Of a stretch of DNA of 64,000 bases, positions 1 through 11,538 are shown in pieces. Positions within the stretch are counted from its first letter, which is position 1; every line of letters begins with the position of its first letter. The stretch is from Microvelia longipes (Eukaryota; Arthropoda; Insecta; Hemiptera; Veliidae), in assembly GCA_018340805.1 (NCBI GenBank), contig JACMZG010001914.1, positions 51,492,781 to 51,556,780 of the forward strand. The letters are read 5' to 3'. The notes beneath the pieces are model-generated. The model saw only the letters and a list, made by a program, of their open reading frames with translations. It did not search any database and had not been told where the DNA came from. The translations under genes were made by a program, and so were the position numbers.

Positions 1-199
1 TATTCAAAAAAATTTAAAATGCTGACCATGAAACATATATTTTCTTTTTCTACTCTTTAAGAGCTTTGAAACGATATACAACACGATTTTTTCGCTCAAA
101 ATTTTTTTTATCCGGTCCGCCATTTTGGCTGCCATTTTGAAAATATTTTTCGGAATATTACCAAAAACTATACAGCTCTGACACATAATTAGTTTTACC

Positions 200-350
200 T
201 GTATACAAAATTTTATCAAAATCGGTCAATTTTTCCGGCAGTTATCGCGACACGTACAAACAAACACACAAACACACAAACATACAAACAAACATACGCG
301 TCGTCCCAATCTTCTGAATGTAAGAACTCACTTACGTTCGTTCAAAAATG
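200..350 (+). repeat. Probable 3' end of a dispersed retroelement-like repeat
   Basis: A segment ending in a CA-rich stretch (repeated acaaacaaacacac) follows text resembling the 3' region of RTE-like or SINE-like insect repeats. It ends with acttacgttcgttcaa, which reads like a repeat terminus. There is no coding potential, and the assignment rests on pattern only. Confidence 0.3.
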
Positions 351-884
351 TTTGGCTTTTATTATTTATTTTTATTTTCAAAACTAAAAGGAATATTGCA
401 TAAAACAATAACACTCCATTTAATTCACTAATGTAAGACAAAATTTAAAAAAACAATACTTAACCCAAGAACATGCGTTAGTATGGAGGGGAGGGGGAAG
501 GGTAAGATAGGATAAGCAGAGACGTCAGAGGAAAAGAAAAACAAGGCTTAGAGAGGAAAACAGATACGTTTTGTTTTTCTAGGACTTGGGTAATTTCGTT
601 ACCTCGTCCTTATGAAACGTTTTTATCGTAGAAATGTCAACATTTCAGGTCTGGGACAAGTTTTTCGTATTTTAATATTACTTCCCTGTCTATAGAAGAG
701 GGGGAAAGCTTTTAGTGCTTTAACAATAACTTAATTAATTTAAGGCTAAAGTTAACTTATTTTAGGGAATTTTCAAAGAAAAAATGAGCTTATAAGGTTG
801 GGGTCATAAAGGGGATAGGGGTAAGGCATGGATTTTTGGAAGGAGGGGACTCACTGATCAAGAATATGTATGTATATATATTAA

Positions 885-886
885 AT

Positions 887-945
<59 letters not shown>
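885..945. repeat. (AT)n microsatellite
   Basis: An almost pure TA dinucleotide run. The flanking small open frames (poly Tyr-Ile) are artefacts of the dinucleotide. Confidence 0.95.
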
Positions 946-950
<5 letters not shown>

Positions 951-973
951 AATAAATAAATATAAATAAATAA

Positions 974-1147
974 AGCGAATGCTTAAAAGAGCCTGTCTGC
1001 AGATTTTGTGGGCTATCCTCTGAATCAGGAACACACACCATATTTGAATGTGAAGTCCTTGCATACAAGGGATTCATGTTATTTGGGAAATCTACCTTTA
1101 ACAGAGTTGAAGACCCTAAAGAGGACTTAGTGGAAACAATCCTATAG
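974..1147 (+). pseudogene. C-terminal fragment of a non-LTR retrotransposon ORF2
   Basis: An open frame runs from just after the (AT)n tract to a TAG at 1145-1147. It encodes about 57 residues containing a CX2C...HX4C zinc-knuckle-like pattern (CRFCG, then HTIFEC), followed by a leucine-rich tail ending VETIL. This is the usual layout of the extreme C-terminus of Jockey/I/R1-type reverse transcriptase polyproteins, after the RNase H or RT domain. Everything upstream is missing, because the frame is closed by a stop at 971-973 and then the microsatellite. It is a dead, 5'-truncated insertion whose 3' UTR probably extends to about 1290. The clade cannot be told from this fragment. Confidence 0.6.
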
Positions 1148-1308
1148 AGCTAGAGATAAGAATGGGGAAGAAAAGAACAGTGCAGAGTCCAAGGAGCAAC
1201 TACTAGAGAACCGCTAATGCAAGTCCTGTACGGGTTGATTAGAAAACAGCAGCTGAGGATAGGAAACTATATAAAGAAAACCAAAATACCTATAAGAACC
1301 GGATAATA

Positions 1309-1478
1309 GTACGACACGCGGCTAAGATCAGTTAACAGCGTGGGCAAATAATAAGAGGGAGCCAATGAGGTTAGTCCTGGATGTTAAACCACGCCCTCAA
1401 TTTCAAATCAGGCCAATCTTATTGGTTCCTCAACACTATTTTCCCACGCTGTCAACTGATTTTAGCCGAGTGTCGTAC
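1309..1478. mobile_element. TIR miniature transposon (MITE), about 170 bp
   Basis: The left end GTACGACACGCGGCTAAG is an inverted match to the right end, which reads GTACGACACTCGGCTAAA on the other strand. Similarity continues for about 50 bp (AGTTAACAGCGTGGG against AGTTGACAGCGTGGG). The flanks read TA on both sides, fitting the TA target duplication of Tc1/mariner-type elements. There is no coding capacity, so it would be a non-autonomous copy mobilised in trans. Confidence 0.8.
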
Positions 1479-2304
1479 TATAGTCATCTAAAGAGATAAC
1501 ATCATAACAATTAGTCAAAACTTAATTGGTCAAATTTTGTATTATAAAGAATATTTTTTATTGTAGAGTAGTAAAAGCAAGTTAATAAGGTTCTTAGTTT
1601 TAATTTTTCAAGGAAACGCAAAAAGACTGGACATCTATTTGTGTGCTAACTTTCATTTCTCTATCATAAACGAAGCGGAAGTTATGCCAGACACACTAAC
1701 AGACGGACAGGACAGCAAGATGACAACTTGGAAAGTCATAAAAATGCCTGCAAGTGATAATCGTCAAATATCTTACGGATGTTTATGAACCCAATACTTC
1801 TATATTAGCGATTTTTTTCTGTACACTTAAAGGTAGACGATGTGGAAAAGAAGTAAAAAGTCCATACAATGTTTTAACAATTTTTTCAAACATTTTTTTT
1901 TAATTTAAAAATAATAAAATAAAAAAAGGTAAAATAACAGGAAAACGTATTGTTTCATAAAATATCAGAATGCTTAAGCAGAAGAAAGAGAACTATAAAA
2001 AGTTGGGTTAGTACTCACACAATATAAAATAAATATAATGCATTTCTATTCCAACCCAACGCACGTCTCACTAGAGAGAAATAAAAGAATTTTCTATAGC
2101 TATTTGATATTAAATAATATTTTGAAAATAATTTTACAACATTAAAGTTTGCAACTTTTAAGTTACGACCTTCTGGGCTTAACAAAAAATAAAGATACAT
2201 GGAGGGACTACATTAGCTTAGATCAAGTGCTTGAACTTAAAACTTGTAAACAGTGGTCTGTACTTATCAGGAACCAAACGAAACTTCGAAAGAAATAGAC
2301 GTTA

Positions 2305-2532
2305 AATAAAACTTAAGGTCTTCCGATGGGGACCGTTTCAATGTAGAGCATGAATCTGGCGTTACATGAATGAAAACACCACAGTAAAAACTATTCAAGC
2401 TTTTGAGGAGGAATAGGTCCAAAATAATAAATAAAACTAGTTTTTATTTAAATAATAATAAATTATTTAATAATAAATCAAAATAATAATAAATAATTTA
2501 TTATGTTAGACCTATTCCTCCTCAAAAGCCTT
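2305..2532. mobile_element. Penelope-like terminal remnant with inverted repeat
   Basis: The text cttaaggtcttccgatgggg...caatgtaga (2311-2347) is closely related to the termini at 41.1-41.3 kb. It is followed by an inverted repeat in which ttttgaggaggaataggtc (about 2400) matches gacctattcctcctcaaaa (about 2510) around an AT-rich centre. Paired, inverted termini without an ORF are a common end product of Penelope-like insertions. The hammerhead core seen in the related copy is not intact here. Confidence 0.5.
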
Positions 2533-2698
2533 AATAATTTAAAATAGAGGTCCCTATAAAGTTTTTTATCCTTAACACTAAAAACCTGACCTGTTATAAA
2601 GAGCATTTTGTTTTCATCCATGGTGGTTTCGGGGTTTTATGCTAACACAATACTTTTCATTCAACTACGGTATAAATAAGGAAAAGTAATGGAAGGCA

Positions 2699-2929
2699 GT
2701 CTGCCTCCGTGGCCGTGATCGTAAAGGCGTTCGATTTCGGCACCGGAGGTCCGGGGTTCGCAGCCCGGGCTATGCTCTAAGATTTTATGAATAGTATTTG
2801 TATTAAAAAGATTTCGCCAACTTTAATTAATTCTTAGAGTGTAGTAGATGCAACCCACCTGAGGAGGTTCCCGCAGGGTGAAACCCTGATGGGCCGAAAG
2901 GCCCTAAAACGGGCATTTCATTTCATTTC
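2699..2929 (+). mobile_element. tRNA-derived SINE with 11-bp target duplication
   Basis: The element is bracketed by the direct repeat aatggaaggca at 2688-2698 and 2930-2940. The head is tRNA-like, with an A-box-like TGGCCGTGATCG near 2710 and a B-box GGGGTTCGCAGCCC at 2753-2766, as expected of an internal pol III promoter. The body contains a GC hairpin (gggccgaaaggccc). The 3' end is a (catttc)n tail instead of poly(A). Flanking duplications and length make this a complete, fairly young copy. Confidence 0.9.
2753..2766 (+). promoter_or_regulatory. Pol III B-box of the SINE
   Basis: GGGGTTCGCAGCCC matches the GGTTCRANNCC B-box consensus and sits about 43 bp after the A-box-like motif. Confidence 0.7.
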
Positions 2930-3639
2930 AATGGAAGGCAAACGATTCCCAACACTAGATTTTTAGCAAAACCAGCCTAGTTTAAAACTAACAGAAACTG
3001 CATAGTCATTCTTATTTGCAAGAGTCGGCAGGATATCTGTTTTAATAAAAAGGAAAAAGACGTATTATAAAAACCCTAAGATCTTATTTCTTTAAACCTT
3101 TTGTTTATAATGAAGATGAAAAAGAACAATCAAAAACAATTATTATTGAGAGGTAAAAGACACAAAGAAGAAATAATGAGAAGAATAAAGAGAAAACATT
3201 ACTTTTACAGCCTGGGTGAAGAAGAGGAAGAACAAAGACTCACCCACATAGTTCTACTTGAGCTCACATTACATCATTTCTTCTTTAAGATCCATTATTC
3301 TTCTTTAAACGCATTCTTTAGAGAAAAGAGGAGCGGTGGGATTAAGAGCACGTATGTTTATTAAGAGCTGCGCGCTTCTCTTTAAGAGAAATCTTAATTG
3401 AAATCATTAACATTTTAAAATGATATCTTTAAAATTATCCTCAACATGAAAAATGTCAAAATTAAAAGAATTTTGACTTGCTTTAATATCTTAAAGATTT
3501 ATCTTATGTTTTAAGGAAAACATACGATATAAAGGTATGTAACCATATGAAATACATGTGGTTACATAAACAAAAAAATAAAATATGTAAACTATGTAGA
3601 ATAAATAAATTAAACAAATATATAAATAAACATATTGTA

Positions 3640-4145
3640 TAAAGTAATGATAATCCTCATCCTCCCTACTCCCTACTTTGGACTCGCTTCGCTCGTCCTC
3701 AGAATATAAAAGCTGTTAAATTTACACTGCATCACGTCTTCGGACACGCTTCGTTCGTTTTCAGATAGTAAATACATCCGTTTCATTCCATGGTCACCCA
3801 TTCAGGAACTAAACAAGCTCAAAGCTCCTTAAACTTTTATAACATACCAAACATAATGCTGTATTGAAACGAAACTTGGCGAAATTATTTATTGTGTACG
3901 GGTTTACATTTGTACCAAATTTCAGCACAAGTAGATTATTTTCTGATTCCGCTCGTCCTCAAAATATACATGTTGTTAAATTTTTCATACTCCCTTTGCT
4001 CGTCCTCAGATATTAAATATAGTCATATCGTTCCCAGTGGTCACCAATTCAAGCAGAGACTATGCTCGATGCTCTTTAATTTTTATGAACCAACAAAAGT
4101 CATAGATAGATATACTTGCCGTATTGAAACGAAACTTAGTTAACT
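3640..4145 (+). repeat. R1 dispersed repeat, 5' part (two partial units)
   Basis: Two successive copies of a non-coding repeat occur here, recognised by cttcgctcgtcctcag, cattccnnggtcaccnattca, and gtattgaaacgaaactt near the end. Related text occurs at 14.1, 26.6, 36.2, 48.3-49.3, 52.7-53.1 and 58.4 kb, and inverted at 6.4, 8.3, 31.2 and 39.0 kb. The second copy continues after the AT array at 4.4-4.8 kb. The element class is unknown, and no ORF or terminal repeats are seen. Confidence 0.7.
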
Positions 4146-4154
4146 TATTTATTA

Positions 4155-4315
4155 CGTAATATATATATATAATTATATATATTATATATATTATATATAT
4201 ATATATCTATATATATATATATATATTATATATATTATATATATATATATATATAATATATATATTAATATATATATATATATATATAATATATATATAT
4301 ATATTATATATATAA

Positions 4316-4396
<81 letters not shown>
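4155..4396. repeat. (AT)n microsatellite array
   Basis: About 240 bp of TA-rich dinucleotide sequence interrupted by ATTA and AATA, inserted within an R1 copy. AT arrays at the same internal point of different repeats suggest growth from a short AT run inside the element. Confidence 0.95.
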
Positions 4397-4399
<3 letters not shown>

Positions 4400-4815
4400 C
4401 GTAATATAGTTATAAGAAATTCAACTCAATTGGATTATTTGTCCATTTTGACAACTTAATAAAAATTATACAAAAGTATTTTGATAAAAATTGTACTAAT
4501 GCAGATAATAAGATGCATATATATTAGTCTTGTACATGACTACATGCACAAATTCGTGTTTTATGAACTATCGAAATTTTTACCGAGTCATTATTAGGGG
4601 TTAATGACGCCATAAAAAATATTTTCATAGATAGCATAACTACACCTTTAGACTGATTTTTGTACAAAGTTTCAAATCTCAAGCATAAATATACTGGGAG
4701 CTACAATGATAACTTACACACACACACAAATAAACAGAAACTTTGTAAGAACCACTTAGGAGGCCTCAAATAGTCTTGAAACGGATAATTCAAGTGACAT
4801 CCCGGTCTATATGTT
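4397..4815 (+). repeat. R1 dispersed repeat, 3' part
   Basis: It contains ctaatgcagataataagatg, the motif gagtcattattaggggttaatgac (single copy here, tandemly amplified at 48.7 kb), then a (CA)n run, aaccacttaggaggcctc and gaaacggataattcaagtgacat. All of these recur in the same order at 48.6-49.3 and 52.7-53.1 kb. Confidence 0.7.
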
Positions 4816-6380
4816 TGTATATTTAAAACAACAAGAAAAGAAATGGTCCGGTAATCATTAGTTCATAAAATAATTAAATTAATATAAATCATAATGGTTA
4901 ATTATTTACAGCAATAGCAAGACTAAACATTGTTTACGTCTTTTATTGTTTGGTATTGTGTCATACTAAACCCTCTTTGCATTCTTATTTTTCATAACAT
5001 TATTGTGTTATTTTTGTACTGTTTTGTATTTATCATTTTATTATCATAAATATACCGCTAATTTAATATTTAAATTATTGCGTTATTTCTAAAATAACAC
5101 TTTCCGTTCGATGAATCATGCACATGACATTTTACCGATATAATTTAAATATTTGAAAAATAAAGCAACATTAGATGCCTTTGCACCGACGGATTATCCG
5201 TCGAACCGAAAATAGACCATACCGAGTTCTATATTGCTTGGAATTACTATTATAAAAAAAAAGTATTTACAATATCCAACAATCGTTTAAAATATCAGCT
5301 ATTTGAATACATTTTTGAGGCAAACGATGCAAGCACACGTAAAGTAAATACATAAATTACCAACACATATGATTCAGTTGCTGTAATAATTAGTCAGAAA
5401 AATTTACCTGAAACAAACAAAGAGAAAAATATTAGTTCTAAACAAAGAGTATATAGGAAAAGAAAGATATTTTTGGGATTTATTATTTCAGACAAGATAA
5501 AGTTAGTTCCGTAGCCAGCTAACAGGAGCGCTAGTATGCAATTTGGTAGTTTCACTATCCAACTACGAGAATGCGCCACTGTCGTCTTATTTTAGCAAAC
5601 AACTTCCGCTACAACAATGATTTATCCATTTTTTTATAATAATGACTAGCTTCAAGTAGTTTCTAGGTTTTTATTACATGAAACGAAAACAGAAGGCTTT
5701 GTTTCTAATCCTGGAAAGTAACATTTTAAATAATTATTTAAAACGTGTAAGAAGCTCCAGGGTAAAATAATCTTTATTTTTTCATTAAAAGTCTGGGCGG
5801 CAAAAAAAATAATTTAATTGCTTTTAAAGCGTTTCCTATTTTTAATGGGTTACTTAAAATAATTACTTTAAAAATGAAGCTTTTTAAAATATAAATTAAG
5901 ACATAATAAAAGACTTTAATATGACTTAATAAATAAATAAATCAAATTAGAGACAAAAACATTAATAAATAAAATAAAAATAAATACATTGAAAGAAGAG
6001 TAAATACATAGAGAAAAAAGTATAAAGACAGAGAAAAAATTAAAAGGGACGTAGATTATAAAAAAAATAAAAAGATTATTTTAAAAGATTTTAAATTAAA
6101 AAAAATTGCGATAAAAAGAACTCAGAGAACTTCATAAATAAATCGTTATGTACATGATTTATCACTATTACTAGTATCACAAACATAAAATTTGGTAGCC
6201 ATGCTAAGTAAATTATGTTGAGCATATTTTATTGGCTCAACGCCCTTAGAATAAAGATTATAACTTTTACGAGTATATAATAGTAATGAAAGTAATTTTT
6301 TTATTTTTCTTATTTATACCGTACAATTTCTATAAGAGCAAGTATCTCGTTCTAAAGGAAAGAATTGATATATTTTCAAT
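4816..6380. other. AT-rich sequence without recognised genes
   Basis: Very AT-rich DNA with A/T homopolymers. No protein-like frame, tRNA or clear repeat was found. The longest open frame (5394-5579, minus) has no recognisable motif. Confidence 0.5.
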
Positions 6381-6600
6381 AACCAAATATACTTTTAACA
6401 ATTCAAAAGTTTTACTTTTCCTCATTTATACCTATAACGTAGGTCTATAGGAAAAGTATTGTGTTTGCTAAAAAATCGAAACCAGGTTGTCACCGGATTA
6501 TCCGTTTCATGTGTTTTTAAGGCCTCCTAAGTGGTTTTTACAAAGTTGTCTGTCTGAGTGTGTGTATGCATATGTGTGTTCTTGCTTAAGGATCCGTTTA
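6380..6600 (-). repeat. R1 dispersed repeat, inverted partial copy
   Basis: On the minus strand it reads in the order of the R1 3' end. On the plus strand it shows gattatccgtttca, ttaaggcctcctaagtggtttttacaaag and a TG-rich stretch, the complement of the R1 CA tract and its aaccact motif. Confidence 0.6.
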
Positions 6601-6604
6601 TGCT

Positions 6605-6960
6605 TTATAACTTTAAATGTTACTCTACCATCAAGTACTACTCGTAACTTTGACTGTATTTTTCAAAGAAAATGCAGACAATTACCTTGTTGGCTATACA
6701 AAACTATGCCTCTATAATTGTCTTTGCACACCATTATTAGCACTAGTTTAATGTTCAGTTGATTTCTTTGATGGGTTTAGAGCATTTTCTTTAAAAATTG
6801 AATATTTATATCTAAATTATATATGAAATAAAATAAACAAAAATTCTTCTTTAATTTTAGAAAAGTTTCGGGGAACCAACTTTTCCGTCATCAGGGACCT
6901 CTGTGTCGTAACCCGAGGTTCGACTCCCGCTATTACGCCTATCCGATTAGTGATTTTTTT
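6605..6960 (+). repeat. R2 composite repeat, divergent third copy
   Basis: It matches the centre of the R2 family at 22.6 kb: tactcgtaac, caaagaaaatgcagac, acaaaactatgcctct, attagcactagttta. It is then joined to a tRNA-like end containing gaggttcgactcccgc (a good B-box) and acgcctatccgattag, which matches the R2 3' end at 10.4 and 23.95 kb. The intervening segments are deleted. Confidence 0.6.
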
Positions 6961-7807
6961 TCCAAAAGAAATTTGCTAAAAGAGAATTAATGAAGTTGAC
7001 AAATAAAACTTTTGATTCTTAAGACCCTCCTCTCTTTATTTCTACCACACTAACAACCATATGCGTCAACACTGCATACGTAAAACATATATGTGTGTGT
7101 TTTTTTTTATACAGAGCATGCAAAGCAAAATTGACCTTACACCTTCCCATGTTAGTCATCCAAACAACTCTGGAGTGTCATTTTTTAAATAAAAATTTCC
7201 TAAAAAAGGTAGGATTATCTTCCTAAAATAAAAGGACACTTTAAAAACAATTTTTACTTTTTTAACATTTTTATACTTAGTGTCAACTTTAAAGCCCTTG
7301 AGGGGGGGGAGGTCCATAAAAAAATAAATGTGGGGTAGGTGCGCAAAATGGCAAAGGATGTAAATAGATAAAAGGCAAAATCCCGTTTAAGCTTGGACGG
7401 CCATAAAAGGGCTTTGGTTAAAGCATCATCGTCTAAACGCTAAATATATAACGAAATAGAATGAAATAAATGCTTTATCTATAATTATATAAGAAATATC
7501 CGATCTACTCTGTTAAATGGTTTTATACGTAAGTATACTTGCGTGTAATTGTAATTTTGTAACTGTATGAAATATACTTGTCAATGTAAATCAGTGACAT
7601 ATATGTTAGGTTCTTAAAAATCTTACTGGACTACAACAGGGTAGAAAATGGAGGAATCGATAAGCAGACCTTTTCTTCTAGAACAGCCCAGCCCTTATAC
7701 TTTTCAAACCAGAAAAATATTTTTAAAGGTACTAAACTCAATATTTTTATTTATTTATACTAAGAAATTAAATTTGTAAAATTTTAGGTTCCCTCAGAAC
7801 TGTTATC

Positions 7808-8033
7808 AACCTTATTGGACTGGATTCAACCTTATTGGACTGGATTCAACCTTATTGGACTTGATTCAACCTTATTGGATTGGATTCAACCTTATTGGAA
7901 TGGATTCAACCTTATTGGATTGGATTCAACCTTATTGGACTGGAGTCAACCTTATTGGACTGGAGTCAACCTTATTGGACTGGATTCAACCTTATTGGAC
8001 TGGATTCAAACTTATTGGACGCTTCAAACGTCA
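7808..8033 (+). repeat. 20-bp minisatellite, 11 copies
   Basis: The unit is cttattggactggattcaac. Copies start every 20 bp from 7811 to 8011 with a few substitutions and almost no indels. Since 20 is not a multiple of 3, any frame gives a 20-residue peptide repeat (for example GFNLIGLDSTLLD). The open frames here are by-products of the array. Confidence 0.97.
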
Positions 8034-8229
8034 TTAGACTAAAAGATCATTTTTAATCCTTGCTGTCACCAATATACCTACTAACCACCCTCAATGCTGC
8101 TTAACATAATTGATCCCACAATATATACAAGCAGTAAATTGGAACACTGTAAACGTGTTTATTATATAAAATAGATAAAACTATTTGTATCCAGACTAGA
8201 GCCAAGTTTCGATTCTATTAGATGGTCAG

Positions 8230-8470
8230 GTCAACCGATTTTTAACCATTTTTACTTTTCCCCATTTACATCGTAGGCATATACGATCTTCCTATATACC
8301 TACGATACGATAACACAATACTCTGTATTGTGTTTGCCACTAAAATTCTAAAACCGTAAGTACACCTCAATTCCGTTTTTAGGTGTTTTGAGAGTTGTCG
8401 TTTGTCTTTTTCCACCTTTTATCTTTTATAACTTGGTTTTCACCAAGTTGTCTGTCTGTGTGTGTTCTTA
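8230..8470 (-). repeat. R1 dispersed repeat, inverted partial copy
   Basis: It contains tttttacttttccccattta, tattgtgtttgcc and aggtgttttgagagttgtc followed by gtctgtctgtgtgtg. These are the complements of R1 3' motifs, in reverse order. It abuts an (AT)n tract. Confidence 0.55.
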
Positions 8471-8479
8471 AGCTCCTAT

Positions 8480-8510
8480 ATCATATATATATATATAATA
8501 TATATAATAT

Positions 8511-8547
<37 letters not shown>

Positions 8548-8548
8548 T

Positions 8549-8604
<56 letters not shown>

Positions 8605-8612
8605 ATATATAA
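8480..8612. repeat. (AT)n microsatellite
   Basis: TA dinucleotide array with a few interruptions. Confidence 0.95.
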
Positions 8613-8904
8613 TGGAAATTGGTATGGAAAGTTTTAATCATTAGACTTTTGCTTCCCTGCTCCAAAATCCTGGAGAAGCATTTGTTATATAAAAATTGAC
8701 AAGACTTATTAAAAACCTGTCCGATTGTCCTTTAAAGATATTGTTATAAAGTATACATTTATTTCTAACTAAAAGAAAGTTGCACAAGATTTTTCAAGCA
8801 ATGGAATTATAAAATTAATTTTGAGCTAGTTCCAGAAAATTTATACAAAATTACATGAGGGAAGAATGTATAATAAAAGTTTTGTTCTGCCATTTGTCAC
8901 AAAA

Positions 8905-9565
8905 AAATTCTGGCGCGGTGGTCCGCATGTCGGGCGAATTTCCTTTGGATGCGTGTTTCCGTGCCTTTTACATTATATAAGTTTACAACTACTAAATAAA
9001 TAATTCCGGCACGGTGGTCCGCTGTCGGGCGAATTTCATTTAGAATGCGTGTTTCCGTGCTAAACAACCCATATCTTGCTTATGCAAGAACCATGCCCAT
9101 TGCGTGGTTCCGGTTCATGCTGTCAAGCACTGCTCGTAACTCATTTTGTCTGCATTTTCCAAAGGAAAAGCGCTAAAACCTTTAAAGATAACTGACTAAG
9201 CTTAAAGATAAGTAACTAAGCTTTAAACTAGTGCAAATAATAGTGCGTACTTTTAATTTTAGAGGCATAGTTTTGTACAACCAACTAGATAATTATGCGC
9301 ATTTCCTTTGGAAAATGCAGACAAAATGAGTACGAGCAGTGCTTGACAGCATGAACCGGAACCCGCAATGGGCATGGTTCTTGCATAAGCAAGATATGGT
9401 TGTTTAGCACGGAAACACGCATTCTAAATGAAATTCGCCCGACAGCGACCACCCGGCCGGAATTATTTATTTAGTAGTTGTAACTAATATAATGTAAAAG
9501 GCACGGAAACACACCATCCAAAGGAAATTCGCCCGACATTGCGGACCACCGCGCCAGAATTATTT
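8905..9565. repeat. R2 composite repeat: large inverted repeat with central spacer
   Basis: The left arm (about 8905-9175) and right arm (about 9290-9560) are inverted copies. Examples are tgcgtgtttccgtgc against gcacggaaacacgca, cttgcttatgcaagaacc against ggttcttgcataagcaag, and attttccaaaggaaa against tttcctttggaaaat. The arms include cggtggtccgc...gtcgggcgaattt modules that look like degenerate tRNA-SINE heads. The spacer (about 9178-9288, starting aaaacctttaaagataactgac) lies in opposite orientation to the same segment in the copy at 22.65-22.75 kb. Confidence 0.85.
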
Positions 9566-10190
9566 TCTAGTTGTAAGTTATATTAGGTAAAAAAAACGGT
9601 AAAAAATTATTGTCCCTACTAGGATTGAACCAGGTACTTGGGTTTGAGAGCTCGCATCCAAAGGAAATTCGCCGACATGCGGATCACCGCGCCAGTATTA
9701 TTTTCTAGTTGTAAACTTTTATAAAGTAAAAAAAAAAACGATAAAAATTATCGACCCTTCAGGATGTGAACCCAGGTACTCTGGGTTTGAGTGGACGTAT
9801 TGACTCCGCACCACTGGCATTCAACCCAGAGGCCCAAAAACATTGAAAACGACACCCTACTCGAAATTTAATTTTCAACGACCGTAATTTTTGGTTTTCT
9901 ATTATTTTTGTGGTTTTTTCGACTTTTTGGTCATCAGAGTGTCGTATCGACTTCGGACCGGTTTCATTCGATTCAGCGTCTCAAAAAACATAAATATTGA
10001 CCTTTTTCGCGGCAAAAAAATATTAACCCTGAATTTTGCCGATTTTTTGAAAATTTTGCTGACTCAGATGACGTCACAAAACCTGGTTTTCAATAGGGTT
10101 CGTGTCCTCCGAAGGTTGATTTTCGTACCAAGTTTGGTTGAAAAATATTAATCCGTTCGAAAGATAGAGTGTTTCAAGAAATGTCTAGAA
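9566..10190 (-). repeat. R2 composite repeat: tRNA-like SINE modules and tail
   Basis: On the minus strand there are two tRNA-like heads. One has a B-box-like GGGTTCACATCC (about 9760-9775 on the plus strand) preceded by TGCCAGTGGTGCGG. The other has a weaker B-box near 9620. Downstream is a conserved tail with gacgtcacaaaacctgg and ccgttcgaaagatagagtg, repeated at 23.3-23.7 kb. The open frame at 9891-10151 lies inside this repeat and is not a gene. Confidence 0.65.
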
Positions 10191-10230
10191 ATACATAATA
10201 TATATATAATATAATATATATATATTATAT

Positions 10231-10316
<86 letters not shown>

Positions 10317-10325
10317 CACAATACA

Positions 10326-10360
<35 letters not shown>
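10191..10360. repeat. (AT)n array inside R2
   Basis: TA dinucleotide tract at the same internal position as the array at 23.72-23.9 kb in the other R2 copy. Confidence 0.9.
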
Positions 10361-10361
<1 letters not shown>

Positions 10362-10485
10362 TCTCGCGAAAATTTTTTTTTTCGTCATTAGGGACTCTGA
10401 AACGGATTGTGTGTCGTGGTCCGAGTTCGAATTCCGCCATGACGCCTATCCCATTAGTCGATTTCCAAAGAATTCGCTAAAAGAG
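10361..10485 (+). repeat. R2 3' end, tRNA-like segment
   Basis: It begins agtctcgcgaaa and contains cgtcattagggac and gttcgaattccgcc, which is B-box-like. It ends catgacgcctatcccattag. cgtcat and atgacg can pair as a short acceptor-like stem. The same end occurs at 23908-24030 and 6880-6960. Confidence 0.6.
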
Positions 10486-11535
10486 GCCAGAAGCGTCCTG
10501 GGCGCTTTGCACCTTTTCTATGTTTCACATTATGACGTTTGAAGGTAAAATTTAACACAGTTATTAGAAACGTAAAGGTTACGAAATTTACGTTTCACAT
10601 GATCACGTCTGAAAGAAGGGTATTGAAAGATCGTGTTTTTCCGTCAGCACTCGTGAGTATGACGTTTCTGGAGACCCGGTGCAATTGGGATTTTAACTCC
10701 ATACCTACACTCAACAATTATAATGTTGATTTCTGGTCTCCAGTTTACGTCACAAGCCCCCTAAAACATGTTAGAATGTGGGCGTGTCTATACACTGGGG
10801 ATAAAGTTTTCTATAGAAATGATCACCTTTATAGTTAATTTACCTTGGGCTTAAACAATAAGTAAATTGTTTATAATAAAGTTCATGATAAAATTTTAAA
10901 GGTATAAATCATACGCATGATTTTGCTGCGTGTTTTGCCCGCGCATCAAGATTCTCTCTAAGAAGGTAGGATTCTGGGGCCTTCTTACAGCGTGAATTTT
11001 ATTTTAGATAACATCTGTACATCAAAGCTTTTGCCGTAACCCAAATTTAACTTAACTCACGTTTCTAGACAAACTAAAAAAGAAAAAATAAACTAAATTT
11101 ATTATCAAAACACAAATAGTGTTTTTAATTACAAATGCTAAGAGGGAAAATCTAGAGGTAAAGCCCGCACAATAGAGCTGAGTTTCCCGGGTCAAACCCA
11201 ATTATTTCCCCAGTATCCCTGGTAAATAACATTAACGCTTCATTGCATTACCAAACAATGACCTACTCTCTGCACCACCATACGTCAAGTCCCGTCCATT
11301 GTACTTCGAGTTTTAATTCGTTTTTGTTTTATAAATTTTGGCTCTTATTGCCCAAGCTAAACAAATGGAAAATACACACCTAGTATATTTTGAAATGACG
11401 GCACGACACCTTATTCAGCATTCTATTCAAAAGGTAGCGAAAGACTTAGCATTACAAGTTTCGTCATTAGAAATAAAATCTTAATGAAGAAAATCAGTGA
11501 CATTTTAGTCCCATCCCCTATTAACTTTTTATTTT
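10486..11535. other. No recognised gene
   Basis: Mixed-composition DNA. The open frame at 10539-10838 (plus, 99 codons, non-ATG start) shows no motif, family resemblance or splice context. Confidence 0.4.
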
Positions 11536-11538
11536 TTA

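Noticed and set aside
790..1077. Minus-strand frames rich in Tyr-Ile
   Set aside because: They cross an (AT)n tract. The real signal here is the plus-strand retrotransposon C-terminal fragment.
7815..8042. 75- and 60-codon repetitive open frames
   Set aside because: They are shadows of a 20-bp tandem repeat read in two frames.
9891..10151. 86-codon plus-strand frame
   Set aside because: It lies within the R2 dispersed repeat; the matching region at 23.4-23.7 kb does not keep the frame.
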